Part shown: positions 1-5,679 of the stretch, piece by piece | How positions within the stretch are numbered: position 1 is the stretch's first letter | Layout: every line of letters begins with the position of its first letter | Assembly (NCBI GenBank): GCA_021819255.1 | Contig: JAKART010000147.1 | Coordinates: 1 to 6,331 of the forward strand | Direction of reading: 5' to 3' | Length of the DNA: 6,331 nt | Source: Acidobacteriota bacterium | Lineage (GTDB): Bacteria; Acidobacteriota; Terriglobia; Terriglobales; Acidobacteriaceae | Notes under the pieces: model-generated | What the model was told of the DNA's origin: nothing | Databases searched by the model: none | The model's input: only the letters and a program-made list of their open reading frames with translations | Position numbers and translations under genes: made by a program

Positions 1-2
1 AT

Positions 3-212
3 ATTCTTCCGCGGTTGATTGCGCTGTTCCGGCGGCGAGGGTTCGAGTTTGTCACGCTGCCGCAGGCGGAGTCGGACCCGGCGTACAACGTCGATCCCAA
101 GGTGGCCTATCCAGGCGGAGGGCTGCTGCTCGAACTGGAGGCACAGGTTCGCAACGTCAATCTGCCGGACGCCAACGAGCCGGAGGACCAGTTGGCCAGG
201 ATGTGCCGTTGA
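3..212 (+). CDS. Polysaccharide deacetylase-like protein, C-terminal end (5' truncated by window edge)
   Basis: The frame is open from base 3 and ends at TGA 210-212, leaving about 69 C-terminal residues, so the true start lies outside the window. The visible stretch LPRLIALFRRRGFEFVTL followed by PQAESDPAY resembles the end of NodB-type polysaccharide deacetylases, where a last helix and strand (R-R-G-[YF]-x-F-V-[ST]-L) are followed by an 'ADPAY' segment. Such enzymes remove acetyl groups from N- or O-acetylated polysaccharides, usually at the cell surface. The catalytic Asp/His motifs are upstream and not visible, so activity cannot be judged. The tail after DPAY (PGGGLLLELEAQVRNVN) appears lineage-specific. 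The family call rests on this short C-terminal signature only. Confidence 0.65.
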   Translation: MLPRLIALFRRRGFEFVTLPQAESDPAYNVDPKVAYPGGGLLLELEAQVRNVNLPDANEPEDQLARMCR

Positions 213-320
213 AGAGGCGTGGGGAGCCAAGGAGTGGGGAGTCTCGCGGAACGTTGATCCTGAAGATTGGTCAACCTTGCATCGTCCACCCTGCGCGGCG
301 GCCAGACAGGCCCTTGAAGC

Positions 321-877
321 TTGAGTTCCAGCGTGATTCAACCAGCTTCGGAAGAGAGCCGCAATGTGGCACAGATTGCCGGGATCCACGCCGGCAGTCT
401 CTGGCTGTCAACGATAATCGATTGGGAACTGTCCGCTCTGGCTGGTTCGCTGGACCCTGAGCGTCCTGGTACAGCGAGCGCTGGACCATTTTCCCTGAAG
501 GTGTAAGCAAGGGGAACGACTCCTGTGGGCGTTTTCCTCAATGAAAACGCCACTGAACGCCCGCTTCCGTACACCCATCATCAGGGAAAATGGTCTATTG
601 CCCAAGTTGCCGAGTGGATTGACCAGAGGCCGGAACATCGCATACTCTCGCCAGATAGGGATGTATGGCGGGAGGCCGGCGTCCTCGCTGGGCTCCTGGG
701 ACGGCTGCGACACCACTCAAGAACGAGCGACGCAAAGCGCTCCATGACGCGTTGATCTATCTCACGGCGGCCGGGAACGGCTGCGCGGTGCTGACTGGCA
801 ACGCCCCGGATTTTGATTTGCTGATGCAACTCGACGGCGCGGAGCAAGCCGCTCTCTATCGCAATCAGCATGGATAA
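321..877 (+). pseudogene. PIN-domain (VapC-like) toxin remnant, interrupted by a repeat and frameshifted
   Basis: Three blocks in order resemble one PIN-domain protein. Block 1 (about 321-482, frame 3) ends WLSTIIDWELSALAGSLDPE, then RPGTASA. Block 2 (about 597-715, frame 3) reads IAQVAEWIDQRPEHRILSPD, then RDVWREAGVLAGLLGRL. Block 3 (about 717-877, frame 2, TAA 875-877) reads ERRKALHDALIYLTAAGNGC, then AVLTGNAPDFDLLMQL. The D-A-L-I-Y-L-T-A and V-L-T-x-N-x-x-D-F-D segments are typical of the C-terminal half of PIN ribonucleases, the toxins of VapBC pairs. Blocks 1 and 2 share a frame but are separated by the 112-bp palindromic repeat, which brings a stop at 504-506. Blocks 2 and 3 differ by one frame near 705-725. 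The N-terminal D-x-S/T-x-[YL] motif is not seen, although 250-320 may hold a decayed version. No antitoxin gene is recognisable. The protein is almost certainly non-functional. Assignment of block 1 is less sure than that of blocks 2 and 3. Confidence 0.7.
484..595 (+). repeat. 112-bp palindromic repeat, copy A (MITE/REP-like)
   Basis: The element is bounded by perfect 15-bp terminal inverted repeats, GACCATTTTCCCTGA at 484-498 and TCAGGGAAAATGGTC at 581-595. A central hairpin has arms GGCGTTTTC (528-536) and GAAAACGCC (543-551) around the loop CTCAAT. Between end and centre the two halves stay partly complementary (for example GGTGTA near 500 against TACACC near 570), so the whole unit can fold as one long imperfect hairpin. 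It carries no gene. Short open frames across it, such as one starting MGVFLNENATERP, are by-products of its sequence. It sits inside the PIN pseudogene, and its reverse complement recurs at 2318-2429. A clear target-site duplication is not visible; a 2-bp CT (481-482 and 595-596) is possible but not significant. Confidence 0.88.
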
Positions 878-925
878 GTTAACCGTCCGTTTGGACAAGA
901 GCTTGCTTTCTGAGGAGATCCCAAG

Positions 926-2152
926 ATGTATTCAATTCGCTTTCTGCCGCTACTTCTTCTGTCGTTCCTCCTGACTGCCATCGCGCCGAAGGCAGGGGCG
1001 CAGACCAATGCCAGCTCTGTTGCGCTCGCCGCAACCCCTCCCATGGGCTGGAATAGCTGGAATTACTTCGCGCGTAGGGTGACTGACGCTGACATTCGCG
1101 CTGCCGCCGATTTCATGGTCTCCAGCGGCATGAGGGATGCAGGCTATCGATACATCAACATTGATGACACCTGGGAGGGCCAGCGCGATGCGCAAGGGGT
1201 CATTCACTCCAACAGCAAGTTTCCCGATATGAAGGCCCTCGCGGATTATGTCCATTCCAAGGGCTTGATGCTCGGCATCTACTCGTCTCCGGGCCCCAAA
1301 ACCTGCGCCGGCTATGAGGGCAGCTATGGCCATGTTCAGCAGGATGCCGACACCTACGCGAAGTGGGGTATCGATTATCTCAAGTACGACCTCTGCAGCT
1401 TCCACAACGTGATGCAGCAGCAGGCGCCAAACGATCCGGCGGAGAGGATGCGGCTGATGGAAGATGCCTACGGAAAGATGCACCTTGCGCTGCAGCGAAC
1501 CGGAAGACCCATTGTCTTCTCTCTCTGCCAGTACGGCATGGACGCGGTCTGGGAGTGGGCGCCATCGGTGGGTGGAAACCTGTGGCGGACCACCGACGAC
1601 ATTAAGCCGCGCTGGGATCGCATCTATGCCATCCTTAGCCAGCAGTCGGGGCTCGCAAAGTATTCCGGCGCTGGACATTGGAACGATCCCGACATGCTGG
1701 AGGTCGGCAACGGCCAACTGTCTCTGGCCGAGAATCGCTCTCACTTCTCCATGTGGGCCATGCTGGCTGCGCCCCTGATCGCGGGCAACGATCTGGCCAC
1801 GATGACCCCGTCGGTACAGTCGATTCTCACCAACCGGGATGTGATTGCCATTGATCAGGACAAGCTGGGACAGCAGGCCAGGCGTGCCTATACCGACGGC
1901 GAGGTCGAAGTATGGACGCGTCGGCTGGAGGGCGGCGGCCTGGCGATTGCGGTGCTGAACGCCGGTTCCCAGCGCTATTCCACGCATCCGTTTCACCTCA
2001 ATCTGTCAAGGCTTCATTTGCAGGGACGGCAGCAAGGCAAGAACCTGTGGACCGGCGAGCCGATCGCGCTGACCGATGGCATGCCCCTGGAAATCGACAG
2101 TCACGATATTCTTCTGGTCCGCATCGCTTCTCCGCGCTACATCCAGAGATAG
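926..2152 (+). CDS. Secreted alpha-galactosidase, glycoside hydrolase family 27
   Basis: This 408-residue enzyme should hydrolyse terminal alpha-D-galactosyl residues from oligosaccharides or hemicellulose with retention of configuration. Residues 1-25 form a signal peptide (MYSIR, a leucine-rich core, then AGA before Q26), so export to the periplasm or outside is expected. The (beta/alpha)8 barrel follows with GH27 signatures: TPPMGWNSWN (37-46), YINIDDTW (76-83), KTCAGYEGSYGH (125-136), YLKYDLC (151-157) and GHWNDPDML (250-258). By comparison with human alpha-galactosidase A (D170, D231), the nucleophile is Asp155 in YLKYD and the acid/base is Asp225 in WRTTDDI. A C-terminal beta-sandwich starts near residue 322. 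Length fits a compact GH27 enzyme. The ATG follows GAGGAG (912-917) by 8 nt. The gene lies between two inverted repeat copies, with no transporter or regulator beside it. A related substrate, such as beta-L-arabinopyranosides, cannot be excluded. Confidence 0.95.
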   Translation: MYSIRFLPLLLLSFLLTAIAPKAGAQTNASSVALAATPPMGWNSWNYFARRVTDADIRAAADFMVSSGMRDAGYRYINIDDTWEGQRDAQGVIHSNSKFPDMKALADYVHSKGLMLGIYSSPGPKTCAGYEGSYGHVQQDADTYAKWGIDYLKYDLCSFHNVMQQQAPNDPAERMRLMEDAYGKMHLALQRTGRPIVFSLCQYGMDAVWEWAPSVGGNLWRTTDDIKPRWDRIYAILSQQSGLAKYSGAGHWNDPDMLEVGNGQLSLAENRSHFSMWAMLAAPLIAGNDLATMTPSVQSILTNRDVIAIDQDKLGQQARRAYTDGEVEVWTRRLEGGGLAIAVLNAGSQRYSTHPFHLNLSRLHLQGRQQGKNLWTGEPIALTDGMPLEIDSHDILLVRIASPRYIQR

Positions 2153-2317
2153 GGGTGCTCAAGGGACGCTCTTCGTGTCGCGTGGCAATCAGCCGTCTTT
2201 GCGCATTTGACCTTCCTGAGCGCTCCGAGCCATTTCGCCCATGATGAGGTGGCCGGCTCCTCTCCGCTTGCGGCTCCGGCGTCTGCTGCTGTTTGCAGCG
2301 CAGCCTGGCCGCGGCTA
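2153..2317. other. Intergenic stretch with no convincing gene
   Basis: These 165 bases lie between the alpha-galactosidase stop and repeat copy B. Open frames on both strands are short, lack a good ribosome binding site and run into the repeat. No rho-independent terminator with a T-run follows the alpha-galactosidase gene. Confidence 0.5.
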
Positions 2318-2429
2318 GGCCATTTTCCCTGATGATGGGTGTACGGAAGCGGGCGTTCCGTGGCGTTTTCATTGAGGAAAACGCCCACAGGAGTCGTTCC
2401 CCTTGCTTACACCTTCAGGGAAAATGGTC
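2318..2429 (-). repeat. 112-bp palindromic repeat, copy B (inverted relative to copy A)
   Basis: Read on the minus strand, this matches copy A (484-595) over all 112 bases with two differences by eye: the outermost part of one end (GGCCATTTT here against GACCATTTT), and one base beside the central hairpin (GTTCCGTGG here against GTTCAGTGG in the same orientation). Its terminal inverted repeats are therefore 13 bp (CCATTTTCCCTGA at 2320-2332 and TCAGGGAAAATGG at 2415-2427). The central arms are GGCGTTTTC (2362-2370) and GAAAACGCC (2377-2385). No transposase or other gene is inside. Such near-identity between two separate copies points to recent spread or gene conversion within a repeat family. 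Confidence 0.9.
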
Positions 2430-2697
2430 TTGCGGGCTCCAACCGGCTACCCCATACGGACGAGCAGGGTTTCCCATGGTTTGGCCCGTGTGTTGATGAG
2501 CTCAACACTGGCAATGACCCAAACAGAGGATCCCAAATCCTCCCCAAGGCGCTCGGAAAGGAATTCAACTCCCGGAGGAGCTTTGCTCCCAAGGATGTGC
2601 CCGGACGGAGGGCGCGTGCTGTCGGCCGGTTTGAGACCTGCTGAGGAGACGCTTGCGTTTCCTCCGCGCAACGGTTCTGCCGGCCTCGAGCGCTTCT
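2430..2697. other. Gene-free stretch with several small hairpins
   Basis: No frame here looks like a known protein. Several short perfect inverted repeats lie close together: GTGTTGA/TCAACAC (2490-2496 and 2502-2508, loop TGAGC), GAGGAT/ATCCTC (2526-2531 and 2537-2542, loop CCCAA), and a 5-bp GGAGC/GCTCC hairpin near 2577-2589. A minus-strand open frame (2447-2671) reads in a protein-like way in part but has no recognised domain and no good start signal. The stretch could be decayed repeat or gene DNA. Confidence 0.4.
2643..2664 (-). terminator. Possible hairpin terminator for the HxlR-type gene
   Basis: An inverted repeat, GAGGAGACGC / GCGTTTCCTC, with one mismatched pair in ten and a very tight loop, begins 33 bases beyond the stop of the minus-strand regulator gene. 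No T-run follows on the minus strand, so intrinsic termination is uncertain. It may only stabilise the transcript end, or be chance. Confidence 0.25.
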
Positions 2698-3240
2698 CTA
2701 TTCTTTCGTCTTTCGATGGCCGGGCACTCCCGGTTCAGGATCTGCATCACTGCGTCCGGCGGATGACGTGGCGCGAAACTCTGCGCGGGCTTTCTTCACC
2801 GCATCGCCGTTTGCCTCCGCCCACTCCCAGACGCCGCCAAACGCCTGACCCAGGCCCTCGCCGAGCTGGGTAAGCTGATACTCCACATGCGGCGGGATGA
2901 CGGGACGAGCCATGCGCCGGACCAGGCCGTCGCTCTCCATCTGGCGAAGCGCTTTGGTTAACACCTTCTGGCTTACTCCTCCGGCCAGTTTGGCAAGCTG
3001 GCTGAATCGCACCACGCCGTGCTCGGCAAGAACTTCAAGCACAATCACGGTCCGCTTGTCGGCGACGCGCTCAACGACCTCGCGTGCAAGAGCCCGGCGG
3101 GGGGTATCCAAGCCGCCCCGACCCCGGGTGGAGGATCGGGCCGCCTGGGGCATGGAGGGAGCATGGATGACTGCGGCGGGAGCGGCATCGCCCGAGGAGT
3201 GTTTCTTCTTTGCCTTCTTGTGCTTTTTCTCCTTCTTCAT
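2698..3240 (-). CDS. HxlR-family winged helix-turn-helix transcriptional regulator
   Basis: This 180-residue protein is predicted to be a dimeric DNA-binding regulator. The HxlR-type domain spans about residues 50-145. It includes the recognition region FSQLAKLAGGVSQKVLTKAL (79-98), the segment RQMESDGLVRR (99-109), and the wing with the family hallmark P-P-x-V-E-Y-x-L-T-x-L-G (116-127). A lysine-rich leader (MKKEKKHKKAKKKH) and an Ala/Pro/Ser linker precede it, and a charged tail follows. The start at 3240 was chosen because AGGAGG (3248-3253, minus strand) stands 7 nt upstream. A longer open frame reaching 3384 would overlap the divergent gene and is unlikely. The protein has no cysteine at all, unlike the thiol-sensing members YodB and HypR, so it should sense something else. 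It diverges from the adjacent SDR gene, the commonest layout for an HxlR regulator and its target; that regulatory link is inferred. Confidence 0.9.
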   Translation of the reverse strand: MKKEKKHKKAKKKHSSGDAAPAAVIHAPSMPQAARSSTRGRGGLDTPRRALAREVVERVADKRTVIVLEVLAEHGVVRFSQLAKLAGGVSQKVLTKALRQMESDGLVRRMARPVIPPHVEYQLTQLGEGLGQAFGGVWEWAEANGDAVKKARAEFRATSSAGRSDADPEPGVPGHRKTKE

Positions 3241-3374
3241 CAGTGAACCTCCTGCGGCCGCTCCTGGTTTCCGTGAGGGATGGAATCGACAAAAAGGCGC
3301 CCACTTCCCAAATGCAAGGTACACCCCTAAGCTATCTCTGAGGAAGATCCAGAACCGATCGAGGAGATGCGACG
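3241..3374. promoter_or_regulatory. Divergent promoter region between HxlR regulator and SDR gene
   Basis: These 134 bases separate two divergent start codons and must hold both promoters. Ribosome binding sites are clear at each end: AGGAGG (3248-3253, minus strand) for the regulator and GAGGAG (3361-3366) for the SDR. HxlR regulators usually bind inverted or direct repeats in such a region, and GTAC cores are found at some known sites. One GGTAC occurs at 3318-3322, but no second half-site is obvious, and no strong -35/-10 pair can be named. The regulatory role is inferred from layout. Confidence 0.5.
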
Positions 3375-4133
3375 ATGAGGGCAAAGGGAAACACGATCTT
3401 GATCACCGGCGGAGGCTCAGGCATCGGGCGGGGGCTTGCGGAGGCGCTGCACCGGCAGGGCAACCAGGTGCTGATCGCCGGGCGGCGCAGCGGCGTGCTG
3501 AAGGATACGGCAGAGGCCAATCCGGGCATGCGCTTCTTTTCGCTGGATATCGAAGATCCCTCGGCGATCCGGGGGCTTGCGATCCAAGTTGCGGCGGAGT
3601 TCCCGGGACTGAATGTGCTGGTGAACAATGCGGGCATCATGCGCACGGAGAATCTGCTGGCGGATGCAGTAGAGCTGGAAGATGCCGAGGCGATGGTGCG
3701 AACCAACCTGCTGGGCCCGATACGTCTCACTGCGGCTCTGCTGCCGCTGCTGCGCAGCCAGCCCAGCGCCACCGTCATGAACGTAAGCTCGGGTCTGGCC
3801 TTCGTCCCGTTGGCGCTGACTCCGGTCTACAGTGCCACCAAGGCGGCTCTCCACTCCTACACCTGCTCGTTGCGCTACCAGTTGAAGGACACCGCGGTCG
3901 AAGTGCTGGAGCTGATTCCACCCTACGTGCAGACGGACTTGATGGACGGAGCGGAAGACCCCCGGGCGATGCCTTTGACGAAGTTCATCGCCGAGACCAT
4001 GGAGCTGCTTAACGCTGAACCGACGCCGGCTGAAATCTGCGTAAAGAGCGTGCATGGCCTGCGCTATGCCACCGAGAGTGGCCGGTTCGACGCTGTCTTT
4101 CGGAGGCTGAACGATTCCTTTGCAAAAAGCTGA
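3375..4133 (+). CDS. Short-chain dehydrogenase/reductase, DltE-like (COG3967 type)
   Basis: This 252-residue cytoplasmic oxidoreductase has a classical SDR Rossmann fold. Visible are the dinucleotide-binding TGGGSGIG (11-18), the NNAG motif (84-87), Asn111, and the catalytic set Ser139 (NVSSG), Tyr152 and Lys156 (YSATK). Two arginines after strand beta-2 (AGRR, 37-38) suggest NADPH rather than NADH. After the active site, IPPYVQTDLM (181-190) is the usual P-P-x-V-x-T-x-[LM] segment of the DltE-like group. These are oxidoreductases of unknown substrate, and despite the name they are not needed for lipoteichoic acid D-alanylation. Length is normal and complete. The ATG follows GAGGAG (3361-3366) by 8 nt. 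It diverges from an HxlR regulator that probably controls it. A role in carbonyl or quinone detoxification is common for such pairs but is only inference here. Confidence 0.93.
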   Translation: MRAKGNTILITGGGSGIGRGLAEALHRQGNQVLIAGRRSGVLKDTAEANPGMRFFSLDIEDPSAIRGLAIQVAAEFPGLNVLVNNAGIMRTENLLADAVELEDAEAMVRTNLLGPIRLTAALLPLLRSQPSATVMNVSSGLAFVPLALTPVYSATKAALHSYTCSLRYQLKDTAVEVLELIPPYVQTDLMDGAEDPRAMPLTKFIAETMELLNAEPTPAEICVKSVHGLRYATESGRFDAVFRRLNDSFAKS

Positions 4134-4257
4134 GTGGCAGAGGACGGCTGGGGATCTGGGCAGGCCCTCCCCGTGAGCCACGCAGCGGTCGTCTTCGCCG
4201 GCCGGAATCAGCTCCGCCAGCCGGGAATCACTCCCCGGCCTGCGTCGAGCCAAAGGC
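4134..4257. other. Intergenic region with GC-rich hairpin before the DprE1-like gene
   Basis: These 124 bases hold a perfect 6-bp GC-rich stem, GCCGGG (4220-4225) and CCCGGC (4234-4239), with an 8-nt loop and no T-run. The two halves of 4203-4239 also repeat the pattern GGAATCA followed by CTCC. A terminator for the SDR gene or part of the next promoter are both possible. No -35/-10 pair stands out. Confidence 0.3.
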
Positions 4258-5679
4258 ATGCTCTATCCTGTAGGCATGCCCACTCCCGTTGAACTTGATT
4301 TCAACCCTCCGCAGCCGGCGGAGTCCGCCCGCAAGACGGATGGTCCTCCACCTTTTGAATCCTGGGGACGCTATCCGGCTTACGACGCGGAGTTGAAGCA
4401 TCTGCACTGGCAGGGGGACTACCCGCGCGCCATTGACGGCGTGCATCACGGCGCGCTGGCCGTCGGAATGGGCAGAAGCTATGGCGATGTGTGCCTGCTG
4501 AAGGATGGCACGCTGTTGCAGACCACCACGATGGACCGCCTGCTGGACTTTGATCCGGTCACCGGACTGCTGACCGCCGAGGCAGGGATCACGCTGGCCC
4601 AGATCCTGGATTTCGCCGTGCCGCGGGGATACTTTCTTCCCGTAACGCCGGGAACCAAGTATGTCACGCTGGGTGGGGCGATCGCCAACGACATCCATGG
4701 GAAAAACCATCATCAAGCCGGGACCTTTGGCTGCCACGTCACGCAGTTTGAACTGGTGCGATCCGACGGCCGCCGGATGCTCTGCTCTCCGACCAGCCAC
4801 CCCGACTACTTCGAGGCCACCATCGCCGGCATGGGATTGACGGGCGTCATCCCCTGGGCGCAGATCCGGCTGAAGCCGATCGTGAGCCGGATGATCGACT
4901 ATCAGGGGATTCAGTTCCATGGCATCGATGAGTTTCTGGATCTGAGTTCGCAGGCCGCGCATGTCGAGTACACGGTGAGTTGGGTGGATGTGACCGCTAC
5001 GGGGAAGAACTTCTGCCGGGGCATCTTCATGCAGGGTGACCACTCTCAGGCTCCGTCGCCGTTGAAGCTTTCCCCCAAGCCGAAGCTGGTCTTCCCCATG
5101 GACCTGCCGGGGTTCGCGCTGAATCGGCTGAGCGTGGGGGCTTTCAATACGCTCTTTTTCCATAAGCAGATGAAGAAGCGGGTGAGCGCGCTGCAGGACT
5201 ACGAGCCTTTCTTCTATCCGCTGGATGCGGTGCTGAAGTGGAACCGGATGTATGGCAAGCGAGGTCTTTTGCAGTTCCAGTATGTGATTCCGTGGGAGCA
5301 CGCGAAGGAAGGAACGGTTGCGATCCTGTTCGAGGTCGCGAAGTCCGGCATGGCCAGCTTTCTGGCTGTGCTGAAGGCCTTTGGTGACGCGCCCTCGCCG
5401 GGGATGATGAGCTTTCCCAAGCCTGGGATTACCCTGGCGCTGGACTTTCCCATCAGGCCGGAGAAGAGCTTCGCCCTGTTCGATCGCCTCGCGGAGATGA
5501 CGCGCGAGTTCGGCGGACGGCTGTATCCAGCCAAGGACGCGCGCATGACCTCAACCCAGTTCCAGGCCTTTTACCCACAGTGGGAGCGCTTTGCGCGCTT
5601 CAAGGATCCGGCGTTGACCTCCAGCTTCTGGGAGCGTGTGATCGGCGGGCGGCTTGGCGTGGGAGGAAGTGGACGATGA
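4258..5679 (+). CDS. DprE1-like FAD-dependent oxidase (decaprenylphosphoryl-beta-D-ribose 2'-oxidase family)
   Basis: This 473-residue flavoprotein closely resembles mycobacterial DprE1 (461 residues), which oxidises the 2'-hydroxyl of polyprenyl-phospho-ribose to the 2'-keto form, the first half of epimerisation to arabinose. The FAD-binding domain shows GMGRSYGD (70-77), PVTPGTKYVTLGGAIANDIH (128-147) and GKNHHQAG (148-155). The substrate domain shows FYPLDAVLKWNRMYG (319-333), LLQFQYVIP (337-345) and RLYPAKDAR (421-429). His147 and Lys426 match M. tuberculosis His132 and Lys418. The inhibitor-reactive Cys387 position is Ala394 (ITLALDFPI). The protein appears cytoplasmic, with no signal peptide. 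The stop overlaps the next start, so translation is probably coupled to the DprE2-like partner. The start is uncertain: ATG 4276 (MPTPVELDF) is an alternative, and neither has a strong ribosome binding site. The exact polyprenyl sugar in this organism is unknown. Confidence 0.9.
   Translation: MLYPVGMPTPVELDFNPPQPAESARKTDGPPPFESWGRYPAYDAELKHLHWQGDYPRAIDGVHHGALAVGMGRSYGDVCLLKDGTLLQTTTMDRLLDFDPVTGLLTAEAGITLAQILDFAVPRGYFLPVTPGTKYVTLGGAIANDIHGKNHHQAGTFGCHVTQFELVRSDGRRMLCSPTSHPDYFEATIAGMGLTGVIPWAQIRLKPIVSRMIDYQGIQFHGIDEFLDLSSQAAHVEYTVSWVDVTATGKNFCRGIFMQGDHSQAPSPLKLSPKPKLVFPMDLPGFALNRLSVGAFNTLFFHKQMKKRVSALQDYEPFFYPLDAVLKWNRMYGKRGLLQFQYVIPWEHAKEGTVAILFEVAKSGMASFLAVLKAFGDAPSPGMMSFPKPGITLALDFPIRPEKSFALFDRLAEMTREFGGRLYPAKDARMTSTQFQAFYPQWERFARFKDPALTSSFWERVIGGRLGVGGSGR
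5662..5667 (+). promoter_or_regulatory. Ribosome binding site fixing the DprE2-like start
   Basis: GGAGGA lies 8 nt before ATG 5676, inside the end of the DprE1-like gene. It is strong, and it supports starting the next protein at 5676, which places the tandem repeat inside the translated region rather than in a leader. Confidence 0.75.

Noticed and set aside
484..595. Repeat as a CRISPR unit, attachment site or intrinsic terminator
   Set aside because: Only two distant inverted copies exist, there are no spacers or integrase, and the central hairpin is not followed by a clean T-run.
525..755. Small plus-strand protein starting MGVFLNENATERP
   Set aside because: It is a chance fusion of the palindromic repeat with the middle of the PIN pseudogene, and the same peptide start recurs at the other repeat copy.
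950..1996. Long minus-strand open frame (348 codons) opposite the alpha-galactosidase
   Set aside because: It mirrors the codon bias of the real GH27 gene on the other strand, its translation has no domain, and it lacks a ribosome binding site.
3241..3384. N-terminal extension of the HxlR regulator up to 3384
   Set aside because: It would overlap the start of the divergent SDR and has no family similarity, while an AGGAGG site sits correctly before the ATG at 3240.
2897..4012. Plus-strand open frame of 371 codons spanning the regulator, intergenic region and SDR
   Set aside because: Its first part is antisense to the HxlR gene and its second part is an out-of-frame reading of the SDR gene; both real genes have clear domains.
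4220..4239. Strong intrinsic terminator after the SDR gene
   Set aside because: The stem is only 6 bp with an 8-nt loop and no T-run follows, so it is listed only as a hairpin in the intergenic entry.
4228..5301. Minus-strand open frame of 357 codons opposite the DprE1-like gene
   Set aside because: The translation is rich in His/Arg/Gln with no fold signature, as expected for the antisense of a GC-rich gene.
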